64,000 bases of DNA from Drosophila miranda. Taxonomy: Eukaryota; Arthropoda; Insecta; Diptera; Drosophilidae. Below the pieces are notes generated by a model. That model was not told where the DNA came from. It worked only from the letters and a program-made list of their open reading frames with translations, and did no database searches. Location of the stretch: assembly GCF_003369915.1 (NCBI RefSeq), contig NC_046676.1, positions 15,544,001-15,608,000 on the forward strand, in the 5' to 3' direction. The position numbers were made by a program, and so were the translations under genes. The first letter of the stretch is position 1. Every line of letters begins with the position of its first letter. Shown here in pieces: positions 22,201 to 32,685 of the stretch.

Positions 22201-25200
22201 GGCCCGCAGCAGGGCGTCTTTTATCACAATGGGCCGGTAGGCGTGCGTCCGCTGGTCGGCGACGAACGAGGGGAACTCGGACAGGTCGTAGGTGATGACG
22301 GCGCAACGGCTGATGTTGCAGTAGGCGTTGAGGGCTTTCAGTTGCTCCTCCGACACGCCCAGGTCGTAGATGAGCAGATGCTCGCCGGGCAGCTTAACGG
22401 CGATGTTCTGGGCCAGCAGTATGGCCGATGGCGCCTGCCCCTCCTGCACGTACGTGACAATGGTGAAGTTGCTCTTGGTGCCATTGTATGGTGTTGTGAT
22501 CCTCCTGTGCTGCCCCATCTCCTTCTCCCTCTCCTGGTCGTCGCCGTGCTGCGCATTGGCGCCCGCTTCTTGTGCATGCTGGCGACGCAGATCGCTGAGC
22601 TCCAGTTCCGCCTTGGTAGCAGGAGCTGGGAGGTCCGTCTGCGGCAGCTGCTGATGATTCTGCTGCAGCTCCTTTTGCTGCTGCTGTGGCGAGCCATCCT
22701 TGGAGGAGGTGAATCCAAGCAGCACCAGATACTTGGCATCTATTTCGAGCTTCTTCCGCTCCAGGCCCACGCGTAGGTTCTCCTGCAGGAAGGGGCAAGA
22801 AGAGCAAACGAGATTATGTAAATGAGATTGTCGCAAATTAAGTTTCAATCAAGGACAGAGAGCTGACCCAGATTGCGTTCGTGTAGGACTTCTTTCAGGC
22901 TGCCCCACGGTGCAAGCCCCAGTGCAGTGCAATCTAGGACAGAATCGGAAACAGAGGCACTGGGGGAAGTGGCAGTGGCAGTGGCAGTATCCTCGACATG
23001 GGAGCCATATTAAAGGACACATTTGCCGCTGCCGGAAGCTAGTGCGGGAAATCTTTTCATTCGGGCCCTCCGAGGCGGCGACCAGCCCACAACTCAGCCC
23101 AAACAAATAACTCAAACTTGGCCGCGTGCGCCGCACAATGGAAAAATTTCGTGTTGATGTCAAATTCCTGTCTATTATGGCCACGGGCGAGCGTGCCACA
23201 TGCCCCTAAAAGTGTCTAGAGTCAGGTGTTCGGTTTGGGGCACAATAAACGCCAGTCTATAGTCGTATCAAAAGATACCACACCCAGAAGGTACGCAAAT
23301 AGTTTCGAAGGATACGCGATATGCGGCTCATCTGCGTGTAATTCTGATTGGATTTTCGTGTAATTCTGAACAATTTGGCTTTCTCCTGTTTCTGTTTCTG
23401 TATATGTTTGTGTATCTGACTGTTACATCAATCTAATTAAATGTAATATACCCTTTCTACTCGCTCGAGGCATATAGGGTATAATTACGCCGAGCACGAG
23501 CCCGAGCCCGAGCTAAAAGCCAAAGCAGCCGGCTTGTCGTCGCCAAGCACAAATCGCATGACACCCTGTCGCCTCTGTCGCCAATGGCAGCCCGTGTGTC
23601 AAGGACCTTTATTGAACAGAGCGGAGGCACCTGCCCTTCCATAACGATGGATAAAAGCCGGATGGAAAATGATCATAAGCCCGGCTATCCTGGCTGGGGC
23701 TATTCGACACATGTCCCCGTCTTTTGCATAACTCGTTTATTGATTTTGGAACGCCCGCCCCCGCCTCCGTTGTTACGGGATGTTCCCTGGCGGCTTTAAT
23801 TTGATTTTTCATTTCACTTGGCCCTGTTTTCCATTTGTTGTGGGCGCAGTAAGATGGAGGCAGTCGTGGGGAATCGATTTCAACAACATGGCGAAATTGT
23901 TTGGGTCTCCAAGGCGAGGGGCAACCAAGTGAGCGTTGGGGAAACAATCACTCACTCAATCGAGAACATTTTCAGTCCGCCCGTGAGAGTACTTTGTCGT
24001 ATCACAGATACAGCTACAGCTCCAGCTACAGCCGGGATGGAGGATCTAACGGATGAGGAGAACAAGTTCATTGAGGATGCATTCGCTGTAATGGACAAGG
24101 AGTCGGACGGCTCCGTCACCGCCAAGGAATTGGCCGTCCTAATGCGTTCCCTGGGCCGCTCGCCCACCGACAACGAGCTCCAGGCGATGATCAACGAGGT
24201 GGATGCGGATGGCAACGGCTCCATCGAGCTAGAAGAGTTCGCCTTCATGATTATACGCAAGATGCACGACACCAACCACGAGGACGAGCTGCGGGACGCC
24301 TTCCGCGTCTTCGACAAGGAGAACAATGGCTACATCACGTCATCGGAGCTCAAGGTGGTCCTCACGGCCCTGGGCATGAAGTTGCCCGACGACGAGATAG
24401 AGGAGATGATTCGGGAGTACGACATCGACCAGGATGGCCATCTCGACTTTGAGGAGTTCGTCAACATGATGACGACCCGTTAGCCCCGTCTTAATGTAAG
24501 TGCAAATTGTGTGTGCTTTCTCTACTTTCTCTACATCACACATGGTTTTGCAGGACGAGGGCTCTGTCGTTGACATATCTGTCAAAAAAGTTTAGTTTAA
24601 GATTTCACACTTATGAACACTTCGACATCCACAGGACTACACGAAACATAGTAAAAACACGAAAAAACAAAAAAACCATAAAGAACAAACACACCCTCCG
24701 TCATGGCTGCCACAAACCTAACATTGGATCAGATCGAAGAGATTCGCGAGGCCTTCCAGGTGTTCGATCGCGAGAACAAAGGATGCATCACCTGCAAGGA
24801 GCTGGGAACTGTGATGCGTTCGCTGGGCCAGAACCCCACCGAGGCGGAGCTGTACGATATGATTGACGAGATCGATCTGGACGGGGATGGGACGATCGAC
24901 TTCTCCGAGTTCCTGTACATGATGTCGCAACGGATGGAGGACCTCGGCAGCGAGGAGTCCCTGCTGCTGGGCTTCAAGATCTTCGATCGTGACGACAATG
25001 GCTATATAAGCACCCTCGAGCTGAAGACCACCATGATGATGCTGGGCGAGAAGGTGACGGACGAGGAGGTGCGCGAAATCATGGCCGAAATCGATCAGGA
25101 TCACGATGGCAGGATCAGCTACGCCGAGTTTCTCAGTGCCATGCGGGGCTAGGCCCGAAATACTCTACAAAATTCCAATCAACAAATAAATTCACATGAA

Positions 25201-28200
25201 GAGCCCCCTTCCGAGGAACTCTTTTACTTTATTTCTCCCTTCTGGGGTCCACTTAACATTTGTATGGCGTTCCTGCTGGTCAGCCGCCACCAGGCGACAC
25301 CACGCTCGGCACGTGAAGAAGGCTGGAGGCCCTCTTCCTTTGGGGGCTTGGGGGCGCGTGACTCCGAAATGGTTGCATGTGCCTAATGGCCCCTTGGGGG
25401 AGCGCCTTGCACGACTGGGTCTTTTTACAACAACCAGAGCCAAGAACGAGCCCCGTTCTGATTACGAGGCAATTTAAATATTTGACCAAGCACCGCATTA
25501 ACTGTTGTTTACCCCTTCGTCTGGCCGCTTTTATGGGAATTAATGGAGGAGCATAGTTCAATACTGGGAAGCCACATACCACATACAAATCTACATGGGT
25601 ACATACATATGTATATTCATATATCCACACATTCCACAAGGTCAGTGGTGGTCGGGAAGGGTTAATGAGGGCTATAGTTCCCATTCCACATCTGCGGGTT
25701 CACCGGGTTACTCCCACAAACCGAAAGAAAACAGTAGGCATTGAATCGATGTTCTGGCTAGGATCTGATGATAGCAAACCATTCGTTCAGTAACACACGA
25801 GAGCTGAAACCGATTAAATCGAAAAAACAAATTTTCATTGGGGAAATTCCAGCAACTTTTTAAACAACAACGAAATACAACACACCATGGATACCGGGGA
25901 AATCAGCCTAAGTCCCGAACAAATTAAGGAGATTCGGGAGGCTTTCGCCGTTTACGACAAAGACAACACCGGCGCGATCACCTGCCGCGAGCTGGGGGTC
26001 GTTATGCGCTCCCTGGGACAGACGCCCACCGAGGCCGAGCTGTACGACATGATCGAGGAGATCGACGCGGACAACAACGGCACGATTGAGTTCGTCGAGT
26101 TTCTCCAGATGATGTCCAAGAACTATCAGGTGCTCAACAAGGACGAGTCCGTGAGGGCCGCATTCGTTTTGTTCGATCGCGACGCCGATGGGTTTATATC
26201 AGCGCAGGAGATGAAGGCCGTCATCCTCAGTCTGGGGGAGAAGATGAGCGACCAGGAGTTCGACGAGATGTTCCGAGAGGTCGATTTGGACAACGATGGG
26301 CAGCTAAGCTTCGATGAGTTTCTTTATGCATATAGAAACTAGTGCCCGATTGAATTATATATTTTCCTTCTCTTTATCTACGACTTTTACTGGTCTGTAA
26401 CTACGGGTGGGTTTGTGCCACGGCCGCGACCTTGAATGATGGAACTTTCAGGCTTTAGCGGGAGCTCAAGTGTTCCTGGGACGTCGCTCATTTGCTTCCC
26501 ATTCAATTATTCAAGACTATCGAGCGAATTCGCGACTCAACTGTCAACTGGTTGAGCCTCTGCATCTCTCCCTCTCTACCTCTCTGGGAAAACTAGAAGT
26601 GCAAGTAAATTAGTCGAGTTACAGCAACAGAAACAGCTACAACAACAACAACTCTGCAATTTACTCATGCTAATCAAATGTCAGGGGGTCAGACGCGCTT
26701 CATCATTGGTCGGGCCATAAGACCTACGGCCCTCGCCCTCGCTATCGCCCTCGCCAAGTGCAATTTAAATAGATTATCCACCAGGCAGCCGACTAATTGT
26801 GCTTCAGTGGGCAGTGGACAGCACAACACAACAGAGGATGGCTGTCATTGATCTGACATCTCATGATGTCTGTCAGAGTTCTCGATAAGACATCCAGAGG
26901 TCGATTTCCAAACTGCTGGCCATTGGTTCTAATTTAAGTTCCGTTCCGTTTTTAAGTACTACCACAGCTCGGAGGGGGCATATTAATATTTCACGCTGCC
27001 CCAAAATAACATTCCCAAAGCCGTCATGTAGGGCTCTGCAATTATTAAAAGCTATTCCCTCACCCTGTACAGGGGCCATGCTCGAACGAATGTCGCCCCC
27101 TTCCCGAAAAGTACTTTATAGAGACTTTTGTAGTCATTCGGTAGCTTTTCCATTGAGTGTGCTCGATCAAACGCGGTCAGCTCTTGGCGAAAGGCTTAAG
27201 ATAGCGAAGTACAGGCATTGGTATCGGCCAGCACTCGAATAGGGAATGAAAACTTTTCCATTTGCGGTGTAGTGTATCAGTGCGATGGTCATAAACTTGA
27301 ATAAACCTTCTAGGTGCAATGTACATATGGGTGTCAGAACAGCTGACGTATTCCCACTCAACGAGCACTTAACAATATGAACATTACAGAATGAAGAATG
27401 TTAGGTACAATTTTTCAAGGTTCAACAATAAAAACAAGGTTTAACCGCTGGCAAGCCGATGATTTGGATACACTATACGACTTCGATGGAAGGATGAAGG
27501 ATCCCTCTTGACAAGCTCCCTTCTATGTTGTCAATAAGTCTGAACATATCCGATAGGATGTGGCAAGCACTCAAGTCGAGGGAGTGACACCGACACTGAC
27601 ACCTTTTGCCTTTGCGAAATTGATGGAAGCCGTCGTCATGCGTCATGTGTGTCATGTCTATAGGTACAATAGATAAATGTATAATGAAATTTGAATTGAA
27701 CGCATAACTGTAACTAGCGTTATTGAGTGTCTGGTAGCTGCGGCAAACCAGTTTAGTGGCTTGCCACTCGCGGAATACAATGAGCCTCCGCGCTTACGGG
27801 CTGCTTATATTGTTTCTGTTGATTGCGACTGTGAGAACGGGTTTGGTGGCCGCAGGCCAATCCAAAATACACATCCGTCAAACTGCAGTTGTGGGGAGTC
27901 CGCGTGCATGGGTACGCGCCCCATAGATAGGAGTATCCGTAGCCAGCCCCAGAGAGAGCGAGCGAATATCCATTTATGCTTTCGCTATCTTTGTTTGCAC
28001 TGATACGAATACCCAAATCGTAGAAGACCTTCTTCGTTTTCCGTGCCCGGCCACAGATAACAGCAAAATGTTGTAAACTTTGCGGCAAGGCTCTTTTTTT
28101 ATGACCCAATTATATTTTGTTTTATATGCGCATACGTGTTCCGTAAAGAACCTAAAAACAGCCGCCCAAATGTGCTTTGAATCCGTGCAATCCGTTGTGT

Positions 28201-29409
28201 AATGATGTGGCGCCCTGCCCAATATCGGATCACGGATGACTTGGTCGTCCCTCGAATCCGTGGCCACCGCAGTGGAGGCCGGAACAGGAAGCAGCCGGAA
28301 TCTAATTAATGTAAACACACAATCTTGGGTAAACAACGAACCGGAGGGAGCTGGCATCCAGTTCGGCCTGAATTTGTGCTCCAAAATAAGGCGCCATATG
28401 TGGGGGTGGTGGCGGCGAGAAAAGGGCTGGGGAGAGCCCACACCGGAGATAACAGCCAGCGGTGGCTGACCTCACACAGTGACCAACGGTCCGCTCTGTG
28501 GGAAGATGATGACTTTTAGATTGTTTGCTCACTTGGCAGACAGCCTGGCAGCAAGGCGGCCTGGCAGCATGGCGTGTCTCTGCGAGTGCCGCCCACCCAA
28601 TAGGACGTGCTTCAATTTGGCTAAAAGCATAAACTGAGCGGAAAATAAGCTTAGTACAGACTGTGTGGGATATGGAATATGTGTGATGTGTGAGCACAGT
28701 TCAAGGGCATGTCTGTTGCCAAAAAAGTTGGCAAACATCTAACGAGTCCCTGCCAAGAGCGATGATTGCCAGCCAATCTCCCACCAGAAAGTTATTCGAT
28801 ATTTTTCCATCAACATTAAATTATCTTCAAAATATTTTAATTATATTTAAAGTTTAATGTTTCATGTTCTGATAGGAGCAGCTGGTGTGAATCATCGGGG
28901 CCAATAAATCAATTCGATTCCTCAGGTGACAAATCAGAGATATACGAGTACATGTTGCTCAAGTTTTATTTGGGGTGCATTTTCGGGAAAACCTAAGCCA
29001 CCGGTTTATTAAGACAAATTATGGAAGAAACTTGAGAGTCTTGCCCCGCGCGGGGCTGGGACTTGCCCTGCCGTCTGTCCGCGACAGCTTTAACAGCAGA
29101 GCCGTCAGATAAAGGTATCTAATTGTTATTTAATACCCTTATCTAGGGCATTGGTGCGAGTGGGTCTGGTGATGTGAGTGTGGTGCCGTGCTTCAATTGC
29201 TTCGATTATCTGTTCGCCAAAACTTAAGAGCCCCACCGCCGCCATGATGCGCTCCTCTGACTCACCTGGAACTCTTTCAGCTGCTGGTGCGTCTGGACGA
29301 CGATGTTCTTGAATGAATCGTTCGGCTCCCCGGCTGGGCCAACGGCGATGAACACGATCGTTGCGAATATCACCCCGATCAGTATCAGGATCAAGTGTTT
29401 CGTGCGCAT
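19285..29409 (-). CDS. Type II membrane glycosyltransferase-like protein
   Basis: Three exons join in phase: 29266-29409, 21903-22782 and 19285-19538 (425 aa), all with GT/AG sites. Residues 1-24 are a signal anchor (basic MRTKH, then [18 protein letters not shown]), giving a Golgi-type topology. A glutamine-rich stem follows at about 65-110. The lumenal domain starts near residue 115 with [14 protein letters not shown] and includes [32 protein letters not shown] and, in exon 3, [15 protein letters not shown]. The fold resembles the DUF1647-type putative glycosyltransferases, so sugar transfer in the secretory pathway is inferred. Intron 2 (19539-21902) and intron 1 (22783-29265) hold nested plus-strand genes. 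The donor of exon 2 runs straight into a GGAGT microsatellite. Confidence 0.78.
19681..20615 (+). CDS. Bax inhibitor-1/Lifeguard-family (TMBIM) membrane protein, nested
   Basis: Exons are 19681-19848, 19919-20155 and 20217-20615 (267 aa), all phase 0 with good splice sites. A hydrophilic N-terminus (residues 1-50) includes [16 protein letters not shown], which matches the entry to the first helix in TMBIM proteins. Several hydrophobic segments follow, such as [30 protein letters not shown] and [17 protein letters not shown]. The family signature near the end, YDTHLML with [10 protein letters not shown], corresponds to the conserved YDTQLM...EEYIFAAL of Lifeguard proteins. Relatives act as calcium leak channels of ER, Golgi or mitochondria and modulate cell death. 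The usual C-terminal pair of acidic residues is not evident, and [11 protein letters not shown] replaces the usual LDIINLF. It lies antisense inside intron 2 of the glycosyltransferase-like gene. Confidence 0.82.
20616..21902. other. Intronic spacer with a (CCACT)n microsatellite
   Basis: No gene is seen between the nested TMBIM gene and exon 2 of the host gene. The notable item is about six CCACT units at 21870-21900, next to the host splice donor at 21902. A (GGGGCA)-like purine-rich stretch occurs near 21680-21705. Confidence 0.5.
22783..24036. other. Intronic spacer, 5' flank of calmodulin-like gene 1
   Basis: Only non-coding sequence is seen. Short repeats include GGCAGTGGCAGTGGCAGTGG near 22970-22990 and a GAGCCCGAGCCCGAGC stretch near 23500. 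The last 200 bases are likely promoter and 5' UTR of the next gene, with an ACAGCTACAGCTCCAGCTAC run just before its ATG. Confidence 0.4.
24037..24483 (+). CDS. Calmodulin-like protein 1 (four EF-hands)
   Basis: A single exon of 148 aa, the length of calmodulin. Four EF-hand loops are complete: [36 protein letters not shown] and [12 protein letters not shown], each with Asp at position 1, Gly at 6 and Glu at 12, so four calcium sites are likely. The linker [16 protein letters not shown] is calmodulin-like, but the protein is clearly diverged (for example [10 protein letters not shown]). The ATG at 24037 is the first that gives the canonical calmodulin N-terminus ([16 protein letters not shown]); the frame is open upstream but less calmodulin-like. 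It is first of three in the same direction inside a host-gene intron. Intronless divergent calmodulins in flies are commonly testis-expressed; that is family knowledge, not seen here. Confidence 0.85.
   Translation: MEDLTDEENKFIEDAFAVMDKESDGSVTAKELAVLMRSLGRSPTDNELQAMINEVDADGNGSIELEEFAFMIIRKMHDTNHEDELRDAFRVFDKENNGYITSSELKVVLTALGMKLPDDEIEEMIREYDIDQDGHLDFEEFVNMMTTR
24703..25152 (+). CDS. Calmodulin-like protein 2 (four EF-hands)
   Basis: A single exon of 149 aa starting [18 protein letters not shown], the calmodulin N-terminal pattern. The loops are [36 protein letters not shown] and [12 protein letters not shown]. The first has Lys at position 5, where a calcium ligand is expected, so site 1 may be weakened. 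It starts about 220 bp after gene 1 and reads the same way, with an adenine-rich 5' UTR. AATAAA lies at 25185, shortly after the stop. Similarity to gene 3 in [20 protein letters not shown] versus [20 protein letters not shown] suggests that 2 and 3 are the closest pair. Confidence 0.86.
   Translation: MAATNLTLDQIEEIREAFQVFDRENKGCITCKELGTVMRSLGQNPTEAELYDMIDEIDLDGDGTIDFSEFLYMMSQRMEDLGSEESLLLGFKIFDRDDNGYISTLELKTTMMMLGEKVTDEEVREIMAEIDQDHDGRISYAEFLSAMRG
25153..25886. other. Spacer between calmodulin-like genes 2 and 3
   Basis: It holds the end of gene 2 (AATAAA at 25185), then about 600 bp without a coding signal, then a probable 5' UTR of gene 3 rich in AAC/ACAA. Confidence 0.4.
25887..26342 (+). 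CDS. Calmodulin-like protein 3 (four EF-hands)
   Basis: A single exon of 151 aa beginning [20 protein letters not shown]. The loops are [36 protein letters not shown] and [12 protein letters not shown]. All end in Glu, and the second half looks competent for calcium; site 1 has Thr at position 5. The linker is longer and altered ([18 protein letters not shown]). The protein ends FLYAYRN, lacking the calmodulin MTAK tail. The ATG is preceded by CACACC. It is nested with the other two in intron 1 of the glycosyltransferase-like gene, about 730 bp after gene 2. Confidence 0.86.
   Translation: MDTGEISLSPEQIKEIREAFAVYDKDNTGAITCRELGVVMRSLGQTPTEAELYDMIEEIDADNNGTIEFVEFLQMMSKNYQVLNKDESVRAAFVLFDRDADGFISAQEMKAVILSLGEKMSDQEFDEMFREVDLDNDGQLSFDEFLYAYRN
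26343..29265. other. Rest of host-gene intron 1, mostly empty
   Basis: Apart from the short signal-peptide frame at 27780 no gene is supported. The stretch is moderately AT-rich with AACAACAA and CCTCGCCCTCGC runs near 26640 and 26735. Control elements for the nested genes or the host gene could lie here but none is recognised. Confidence 0.4.
27780..27926 (+). CDS. Candidate short secreted peptide
   Basis: An ATG-started frame of 48 codons ends at TAG. Residues 1-25 look like a signal peptide: MSLRAYG, then the hydrophobic core [10 protein letters not shown], then small residues (LVAAG). A short mature part, [18 protein letters not shown], is basic with no cysteine. A GTACGC after the Trp codon could be a splice donor leading to a longer product. 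It lies in the host intron on the opposite strand, about 1.4 kb after calmodulin-like gene 3. No family is recognised and conservation cannot be tested here. Confidence 0.3.
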   Translation: MSLRAYGLLILFLLIATVRTGLVAAGQSKIHIRQTAVVGSPRAWVRAP

Positions 29410-31899
29410 GGCCGCTAAAATTGACTTTGATTTCGTGTTGTAGCCAATTTTGCGAGCAAAAATGCGCTTTAAAGTGAGTGAGGCCTCCAGTATGATGGTT
29501 TTCCTTATAGCCTGTCCAGTACTTGAGTGTTGTCACGCCAATTATGTTGGTTTTCCTCCTCTAGATGTCCTTTTGCATGGCGAGTAATCCAATTATTTCA
29601 GCACATATTAGTCTATTAAGTTTTCTTCATTATAATCTTAGCAGTTCCTTATTCTATTGCAGTCGATATTGCCTATAGTGTCTGCCTGTTAATGAAAAAC
29701 GAAAGCAAACAACAGACATTATAACCATTTCCAAACAGACTTTTCGATTGCACATAGCCGGCCATAAATTGTACAAAGAATAAATAAATAACAAATTTCA
29801 TTGGTTTTTATGAAGAAATCAATTCGATTCCCCGATTTTTCGGCAATAATATTTGCGTGGGAGAGAAAGCGGAAGATTTTCTAGATTGCGATTTGTATAT
29901 ACACATATCCAATCTCTCAGTCGAGATGCCTAGTAGATCGATTCGGACGTTGATGTTGGTCAGGTCACAAAAGAAAACAATAAAATGCCACACTGATACA
30001 CTGATACACTGATGCACTGATATACTGATACACTGATCTATTGGACTGCATCTGTTAACGCCCTCAATGGCATTCGTATGATGCTTGGCGGCCGCCCTGG
30101 TGGGGTTTTGTGGCGCCGAGCCAAAGACAAAGCAAAATGTGCACAAGGTGAGGGCAATGGCTCAATGAGCAGAAGATGATTGTGGCGATGCGATGACAAT
30201 GATGGGCATTGACTGGCGCTCAACTTACAATTTGAGTGGCGCTCAACAAGGGGCTCCGGCTATTTTAAGTTTCTGCTTGATGTGCCGCTGTCGTTGCCTG
30301 TCGCGTTTCTCTTGCTGCTGCTGCTGCTGCTGTGAGTGAAGGAGGTCTAGCACGGGTTGCGGCAGGCAGCACATTGTGCCGGCGCAGCTTCCATTAAATG
30401 GGCAGACACTCTGATAAGCGCATTGCACACAAAAAGGCAGAGAATTGCTATTTTTTGCTATTGTCTTTACATAATTTTATTGTGTGTTCGCCGACATTCA
30501 CTTTCGTTCCGCGAGTGGAATTAGGATTTGCATATACTATTCGCACCACGTAGAATGGCTAAACAACAAAACACTTGACTGCGATTCAATCAGACGCGAT
30601 GCGATTGGGCTGCAGCTCTGTTGTTGTAGTACATATGTATGCAGCACGTCCGCAGGGCGTGTGTGAGCGCGCATCTGTGGGTGGTGGAAAACCGCAGGGC
30701 AGGGAAATCAATCAACACGACGGAGAGAAAACTGCACAGCACGTCGTATCGTTGGACATTCTATTTTCCGGCGCGACGCGGTCGTGGTCGTTTGTGAATT
30801 AACTTTTTTCGCGAAAGCGCGTTCGGACGCGGTGAACAGCTGGGAAAATTATGTGAACAATAGGGTATGGACAACAGGCAACATTGTCCAGAAAATGCAA
30901 CGCCTGCAAGGTAAAATCCACCCCATTTGCTTAACATACCATGGAGGGCAGCTTATAAAAAGGTATGCACAACTGGCAACAGGGCCCAGAAAATGCAACG
31001 CATACAAGGTAAAATCCACCCCATTTGCCCAATGTGCCTTGAATATACCCAATATACGAAAACGCGATTTTGTCTTCAGGTATATTTTAATATATATATT
31101 GTAATTGAAATTTGCCTTTTCTGCTTTGCCTGTTTTCCATACCCTTTTTTATACCCCATTCAAAATAGCGACTCATTTTTTCGTCGCTGGAGAAAGTAGC
31201 AGTGTGGACGTTCTGAACAGCTGGATAAACATCGGGACTCGCTTGGTATCAGTGGTATTTTTTTGCTTTCAGTTTACGGTCTCACCCTTTAAACGGAACA
31301 TACAAACTACGATGTCATCGACAGATGGCTCTCCTGCGCCTTGTTAAAATCAACCACAGGTGTCCGTGAGTTCCGTTTATAGCAGACAGCTTTGTTAGTT
31401 TCATAGCAGCCACCCAAGCCAGCCTAGTCTCATGGCAGCAGCCATGTCCAAAAGGACCGCAATATTTGAAAAAATGTAAAACTACAATTGTGTACAATTA
31501 CAATTACTTGTGATTTGTATTTTCTTTATTTCGTTTACGTTTCTTTATATGCGTTTATAAGTCGAATACTCCAATTTTCCATTTACTAATGATATGCGCA
31601 CCAAACTAATTTCCACTCGGCGCCATTAACAGAAAACAGAAAATGCAAAAGAATATAACTCAAAAAATAGATTTGTATGCTCTAAAACTTTTATTTAAGT
31701 AAATCATAAAGAAGGCAATTCAAGTATAGTATACCACCGAATTCTATATGATATTCAGCATTCATGCCCGTTTAAACATAATTTATAAAGATCAATTCGC
31801 CTCCTGGCCGCTCCGCTCTTTCTCTTCTCTTCTTGCAGCTCTTCCCGATTGGTTTCTGTCTCATTCTTTTGCTTAATTTAACGCTAATTTAAGATTTAT
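29410..31899. other. Intergenic spacer with simple and 98-bp tandem repeats
   Basis: This is the 5' flank of the glycosyltransferase-like gene and the far 3' side of ckn. It holds about six 8-base units of CACTGATA type at 29992-30039, a short (CTG)n run near 30314-30331, and two 98-bp tandem units at 30864-30961 and 30962-31030. No supported gene is seen. Confidence 0.45.
30864..31030 (+). repeat. 98-bp tandem repeat, two units
   Basis: GGTATGGACAACAGGCAAC at 30864 recurs as GGTATGCACAACTGGCAAC at 30962, and CAGAAAATGCAACGC with AAGGTAAAATCCACCCCATT follows in both. The second unit stops near 31030. Confidence 0.8.
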
Positions 31900-32685
31900 A
31901 TTTTATATAATGCATCTTTTTACTTTGTATGGAATAACACTTAATTATACATTCACTTTATATAGTTTGATTTGATTTCAGTTGTAATCATAACGAAAAA
32001 GAAGAATGTCTGTGCGGGCTGCTGGTTTCAAAAAATTCAAAATATTGAACATACTCAAAAAAGTCGAAAAAATAAAATGACTGACATAAATACAATTTGT
32101 AATTGTCTGAAAGGGATTTCGCAGTAGAGTAGTAGTTCCTTCTTTTCCTTCCTATGGCTTGTGTGTGTTTAAGTGTGTGCCTTGTGGTTCATTGGTTGCC
32201 TTTGTTGTACGTAGTATAGTATCAAACCACTAAATACTTGCCCGTATAAATGTTTTCGTTTAAATATTTATTTATATATCGATTTATATATATTTTACGC
32301 TAGATATTAACTATGCAAGGTCTGCATATATGCATGTTGCGCTTGATTCTCCATCGTTCCGCCTAGATATCTCCTCTCCTCTCCACTATTTCGTTTCGTT
32401 AACAACATTCATAGAAAGGGGAAAGTACAAAAGTATACACATCTCGTCCAAAGGTTATCAGTTATAGTTTTTCTAGTGTACAATCCCCTCTTCATACGCA
32501 GTTTAAAAAAAAAAAAAAAAAAACACACGGTGTAAAACAATGTAAACTTAAAATACATAAAACACTTCAAGGGGACACAACACGTCACAAGTTCTACACA
32601 AAATTCAGCTACACTACGATTTGTTGTTTGATTGGAGTGTTATCGGTGTTGAATCATAAGGAAACTTTTAGTTATATTTATCCGC
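31900..32685 (-). other. Probable ckn 3' UTR
   Basis: Directly downstream of the ckn stop on the minus strand. It is AT-rich with a 20-base A run near 32504-32523 (T on the transcript) and candidate minus-strand AATAAA signals (TTTATT on plus) near 32265. The exact end of the transcript is not determined. Confidence 0.4.

Noticed and set aside
22066-22776. Plus-strand 236-codon frame opposite the glycosyltransferase exon
   Set aside because: It overlaps the well-supported minus-strand exon, which has consistent splicing and domain sense.
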